DNA of 7,648 nucleotides from Sphingopyxis macrogoltabida (GTDB lineage: Bacteria > Pseudomonadota > Alphaproteobacteria > Sphingomonadales > Sphingomonadaceae): assembly GCA_003241685.1 (NCBI GenBank), contig QFPJ01000071.1:1-7648 (forward strand), read 5' to 3'. A program made the translations under genes and the position numbers. Under the pieces are notes generated by a model, which searched no databases, was not told where the DNA came from, and saw only the letters and a list, made by a program, of their open reading frames with translations. Positions 5,485 through 7,648 of the stretch are shown piece by piece (the first letter of the stretch is position 1; the number at the start of each line of letters is the position of its first letter).

Positions 5485-5955
5485 TTACCAGCGGTAGTGC
5501 GAGAAGGCGCGGTTCGCTTCCGCCATGCGGTGCGTATCTTCGCGCTTCTTGACCGCATTGCCGCGGTTGTTCGACGCGTCGAGCAGTTCGCCCGACAGGC
5601 GCGCGGCCATCGTCGTTTCGCTGCGGTTGCGCGCCGCGGTGATCAGCCAGCGAATCGCCAGCGCCTGCGCGCGGTCCGGGCGGACTTCGACCGGAACCTG
5701 ATAGGTCGCACCACCGACACGGCGGCTGCGGACTTCGATGTTCGGGCGGATGTTCGCCAGCGCTTCGTGGAACACGCCGAGCGGTTCCTTCTTGGCGCGG
5801 CTTTCGACCGATTCGAGCGCACCGTAAACGATGCTTTCGGCAACGGACTTCTTTCCGTCCAGCATGACGCTGTTCATGAATTTCGACAGCACGACATCCC
5901 CGAAACGGGGATCGGGCAGGATTTCGCGGCGTTCGGGACGACGACGACGAGCCAT
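5485..5955 (-). CDS. rpsG: 30S ribosomal protein S7 (rpsG)
   Basis: S7 is the primary 16S rRNA-binding protein that organises the 30S head near the E and P sites. In E. coli it also represses the str operon by binding the rpsL-rpsG intercistronic RNA. The product is 156 residues, the typical bacterial length. It starts MARRRRPERREILPDPRFGD and contains VLSKFMNSVMLDGKKSVAES, PNIEVRSRRVGGATYQVPVE and RALAIRWLI-type sequence (here QALAIRWLI), ending with KREDTHRMAEANRAFSHYRW. The Shine-Dalgarno AAGGA is 7 nt before the ATG. The gene follows rpsL after a 129-nt structured spacer and precedes fusA, the standard str order. It is complete. Confidence 0.98.
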   Translation of the reverse strand: MARRRRPERREILPDPRFGDVVLSKFMNSVMLDGKKSVAESIVYGALESVESRAKKEPLGVFHEALANIRPNIEVRSRRVGGATYQVPVEVRPDRAQALAIRWLITAARNRSETTMAARLSGELLDASNNRGNAVKKREDTHRMAEANRAFSHYRW

Positions 5956-6028
5956 GGGTAATTCCTTTTACAACAGCATCCCGGAGCAAGGCGTCACGGG
6001 ACGATCAGATAGCCGAATGAGTGAGCGG

Positions 6029-6065
6029 ATCCCGGATGAAATCGCCTGAAGCGATTTTCCGGGAT
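6029..6065 (-). promoter_or_regulatory. Bulged 15-bp hairpin in the rpsL-rpsG spacer, possible S7 site
   Basis: On the transcribed strand AUCCCGGA (6065-6058) pairs with UCCGGGAU (6036-6029), and AAAUCGC (6057-6051) with GCGAUUU (6045-6039). That gives 15 perfect pairs interrupted by a 2-nt CA bulge on the 3' side, with a 5-nt UUCAG loop. No U-tract follows. E. coli S7 regulates its operon by binding structured RNA in this same intercistronic gap. The location matches, but I cannot show that the S7 binding determinants are present. Confidence 0.5.
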
Positions 6066-6067
6066 GT

Positions 6068-6084
6068 CGTTCACCCCGTGAACG
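6068..6084 (-). other. 7-bp hairpin directly after the rpsL stop
   Basis: CGUUCAC (6084-6078), CCC-complement loop GGG, GUGAACG (6074-6068) form a perfect 7-bp stem beginning at the base after the rpsL UGA. It is 2 nt from the larger bulged hairpin, so the two may stack. A ribosome stopping at the rpsL stop would melt it, a layout compatible with translational coupling to rpsG. Confidence 0.45.
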
Positions 6085-6456
6085 TCACTTCGGACGCTTC
6101 GCGCCGTACTTCGAACGGCTCTGCTTGCGGTCCTTCACACCCTGGGTGTCGAGCACGCCGCGCAGGACGTGATAACGCACGCCGGGAAGGTCGCGCACAC
6201 GGCCGCCGCGGATCAGCACGACGCTGTGTTCCTGGAGGTTGTGGCCTTCGCCGGGGATGTAGGAAATGACTTCGCGCTGGTTGGTCAGGCGGACCTTCGC
6301 AACCTTACGGAGCGCCGAGTTCGGCTTTTTCGGGGTCGTCGTATAGACACGGGTGCAAACGCCGCGCTTCTGCGGGTTTGCTTCCATCGCCGGGACCTTG
6401 GACTTCGCCTTCTGCGGCGTCCGGCCCTTGCGGACCAGCTGGTTGATCGTGGGCAT
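6085..6456 (-). CDS. rpsL: 30S ribosomal protein S12 (rpsL), natural Arg at position 88
   Basis: S12 lies at the decoding centre, controls accuracy and forms part of the streptomycin site. The product has 123 residues, normal length, starting MPTINQLVRKGRTPQKAKSK. Conserved blocks are RGVCTRVYTTTPKKPNSALR (31-50), ISYIPGEGHNLQEHSVVLIR (64-83), then GGRVRDLPGVRYH (84-96). Lys43 and Lys44 are present. Position 88 (Met counted as 1) is Arg, codon CGC at 6195-6193, where most bacteria have Lys. Asp89, the residue methylthiolated in E. coli, is kept. The Shine-Dalgarno AAGG lies about 10 nt before the ATG. It is the first gene of the str cluster, with a leader of roughly 210 nt if the proposed promoter is right. 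Confidence 0.98.
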   Translation of the reverse strand: MPTINQLVRKGRTPQKAKSKVPAMEANPQKRGVCTRVYTTTPKKPNSALRKVAKVRLTNQREVISYIPGEGHNLQEHSVVLIRGGRVRDLPGVRYHVLRGVLDTQGVKDRKQSRSKYGAKRPK

Positions 6457-6559
6457 GAATGCTTCACCTTTATGTGTCCGCCCATCGGGAGCGAACGGTT
6501 ACTCTGCCGGTCTGGATGAAGCTCCGGTCGCCCCTGAAGGCTACCGACCTGATAACAGC

Positions 6560-6593
6560 AAAAGACCCCGGCGGACTCGTTCGTCCTCCGGAG
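6560..6593 (-). terminator. Attenuator-like hairpin plus UCUUUU in the rpsL leader
   Basis: On the transcribed strand CUCCGGAGGA (6593-6584) pairs with UCCGCCGGGG (6575-6566) around an 8-nt loop, with one U-G wobble and one A-G mismatch. UCUUUU (6565-6560) follows at once. This has the form of a weak intrinsic terminator placed about 75 nt into the proposed leader and 100 nt before rpsL. The perfect palindrome CCUCCGGAGG (6594-6585) overlaps the 5' arm and could compete. Attenuation is inference. Confidence 0.35.
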
Positions 6594-6671
6594 GCTCCAT
6601 CCGCGCCAGCAATGTTCAAGCGCTGTTGTGACTCGAAGTCGGCAGAAGTCCGCCGCTTTCGAACGGTCGCG

Positions 6672-6700
6672 CCCCTAAACGCGATTCCGCTCCGGGTCAA
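6672..6700 (-). promoter_or_regulatory. Candidate promoter of the str cluster, upstream of rpsL
   Basis: The transcribed strand shows TTGACC (6700-6695), a 17-nt spacer, then TAGGGG (6677-6672). The -35 is close to the sigma70 consensus and the spacing ideal; the -10 is GC-rich, with TA conserved. It would start RNA near 6665 and give a leader of about 210 nt. It is the best -35 match found in the 293-nt divergent gap. No clear promoter was seen for the plus-strand gene in the same gap. Confidence 0.5.
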
Positions 6701-6749
6701 GAGGCAGGCAATATTGTTGCGCGCCGCGCGCCGGGGTAACGACGGGGCG

Positions 6750-7250
6750 ATGACCGCCGTCCGCCACGCCAGCTTTGCCCCCCTTGTGGGGCCCGATACG
6801 CGCCTTTTGATCCTGGGCAGCCTGCCCGGCGCGCGATCGCTGGCCGAGCGGCAATATTATGCCCATCCGACGAACCAGTTCTGGCGCCTGCTGGGCACGG
6901 CGATCGACCGGCCGCTCGCGGACATGCCTTATGACGAGAGATTGGCCGCGCTTGGTGACGCGCATGTCGGGCTGTGGGACGTGATCCGCAGCGCCGAACG
7001 TCACACGAGCAGCGACAGCCTTATCCGCGAAGCCGAAGCACACGACCTCGCGGCGTTGATCGCCGACCTGCCCGAATTGCGCATGGTGGCGTTCAACGGC
7101 GGCAAGGCCGCGACGATCGGACGAAGACAATTGCCGCCGCTCGAGGGCGTCGCGGTGGTCGATCTGCCGTCGAGCAGCGCGGCCAATACGGGTCCCTATG
7201 CGGGAAAATTGGAGAGATGGCTGCAACTGCGCGCGGCGTTGAAGGATTGA
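6750..7250 (+). CDS. Hypoxanthine-DNA glycosylase-like protein (UDG superfamily, family 6)
   Basis: This is probably a base-excision repair enzyme that removes deaminated adenine (hypoxanthine) from DNA. The predicted protein has 166 residues. The N-terminal block has LILGSLPGARSL (20-31), then RQYYAHPTNQFWRLLG (34-49). In the family-6 enzymes described from archaea, the Asn of the HPxNxFW motif is the catalytic residue as I recall; here it is Asn42. Further family blocks are GLWDVI (74-79), VAFNGGKAA (113-121) and DLPSSSAANTGPY (138-150), the last being the superfamily's DNA-binding motif II region. The frame is open further upstream to 6459, but the extra residues are basic, unlike the family and overlap the rpsL leader, so I start at the ATG at 6750. 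Its Shine-Dalgarno is poor (GGGG close to the ATG). It is divergent from rpsL and convergent with the next gene, so it is apparently monocistronic. Confidence 0.8.
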   Translation: MTAVRHASFAPLVGPDTRLLILGSLPGARSLAERQYYAHPTNQFWRLLGTAIDRPLADMPYDERLAALGDAHVGLWDVIRSAERHTSSDSLIREAEAHDLAALIADLPELRMVAFNGGKAATIGRRQLPPLEGVAVVDLPSSSAANTGPYAGKLERWLQLRAALKD

Positions 7251-7274
7251 AACGCACCATCGCCGGAGCGCAGG

Positions 7275-7648
7275 TCACTCGACGACCCGGCCCCGCGCCA
7301 TCACGAAATCGACCTTTTTCAGCGCCGTTACATCGACCACCGGATCGCCGGCCACCGCGATGATGTCGGCGCTCTTGCCGGGCGCGATGGTACCGATCTG
7401 GTCGGAAAGACCGAGCAGGTCGGCGGCATTCACCGTCGCGGCCTTGATCGCCTCGATCGGCGTCATGCCATGCTGGACCATCAGTTCGAACTCGTCGGCG
7501 TTGCGGCCATGCTTCGACACGCCGGCGTCGGTGCCAAAGGCGATGCGCACGCCGCGCGGCACAAGTTGTTCGAGGCTTTTGCCGGTGATCGATATCCGCC
7601 ACCGGATTTTCGCGAGCACGTGGGGCTCATAGGCATTGGCGTTGGCCG
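7275..7648 (-). CDS. Amidohydrolase-family protein, C-terminal part, cut by window edge
   Basis: The last 123 codons of a metal-dependent amidohydrolase are visible, and the frame is open to the right edge. The block VRIAFGTDAGV carries the conserved Asp at the end of strand 8 of the TIM barrel, a metal ligand and catalytic residue in this superfamily. Next come the helix MVQHGMTPIEAIKAATVNAA and LLGLSDQIGTIAPGKSADII, the typical return to the small beta-sandwich domain, and the end sequence VDFVMARGRVVE. This pattern is common in imidazolonepropionase-like and Xaa-Pro dipeptidase-like members of about 400-450 residues. Substrate, any signal peptide and the other metal ligands lie outside the window. 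It ends 24 nt from the stop of the convergent glycosylase gene, with no terminator hairpin between them. Confidence 0.85.
   Translation of the reverse strand, partial: ANANAYEPHVLAKIRWRISITGKSLEQLVPRGVRIAFGTDAGVSKHGRNADEFELMVQHGMTPIEAIKAATVNAADLLGLSDQIGTIAPGKSADIIAVAGDPVVDVTALKKVDFVMARGRVVE

Noticed and set aside
6470..6700. A possible 76-codon leader peptide frame on the minus strand before rpsL
   Set aside because: It would start with TTG inside the -35 of the proposed promoter, and has no recognised family or good Shine-Dalgarno.
6459..6749. N-terminal extension of the glycosylase by 97 codons
   Set aside because: The extra residues are basic and unlike the family, which begins shortly before the LILGS block. 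The region also contains the proposed str leader.
7251..7274. A bidirectional terminator between the two convergent genes
   Set aside because: The 24-nt gap has no inverted repeat or T-run.

Overview
The window is a GC-rich piece of a bacterial chromosome carrying the junction of the str and S10 ribosomal protein operons. Protein sequences (EF-Tu, EF-G, S12, S7, and an L3 with a long acidic C-terminal tail) look alphaproteobacterial, most likely a sphingomonad (Sphingopyxis/Sphingomonas-like). That assignment is recognition by eye, not a search. No mobile element, CRISPR array, tRNA or rRNA was seen.

Layout, in transcription order on the minus strand (right to left): rpsL (S12), rpsG (S7), fusA (EF-G), tuf (EF-Tu), rpsJ (S10), rplC (L3) and the first 152 codons of rplD (L4), which runs off the left edge. 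All seven genes point the same way. To the right of rpsL, on the plus strand, lies a divergent gene for a hypoxanthine-DNA glycosylase-like protein (UDG superfamily family 6). Convergent with it is the 3' end of an amidohydrolase gene that enters from the right edge.

The translation genes form one functional block: decoding-site protein S12, the 30S head proteins S7 and S10, both elongation GTPases, and the early-assembly 50S proteins L3 and L4. Coding sequences are ordinary and intact. The less ordinary content is between them. Apart from the 2-nt rplC/rplD junction, every gap (about 105 to 280 nt) can fold on the transcribed strand into one or more strong hairpins without a U-tract. The 282-nt rpsJ-rplC gap is the richest. 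It holds a stop-codon hairpin, a GC clamp, two UUCG-capped hairpins, a 10-bp long-range pairing that is mutually exclusive with one of them, a 15-bp stem and a small hairpin over the rplC Shine-Dalgarno. The rpsL leader (about 210 nt if the proposed promoter is right) holds an attenuator-like hairpin plus UCUUUU. The rpsJ start codon abuts a hairpin that holds its only Shine-Dalgarno-like bases.

The best candidates for something undescribed are therefore cis-acting RNA structures controlling ribosomal protein synthesis, above all the rpsJ-rplC element. A second point is that S12 carries Arg at position 88, where Lys is usual and where K88R is a known streptomycin-resistance substitution. All RNA structures were found by hand pairing. 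None was tested by folding energy or covariation.
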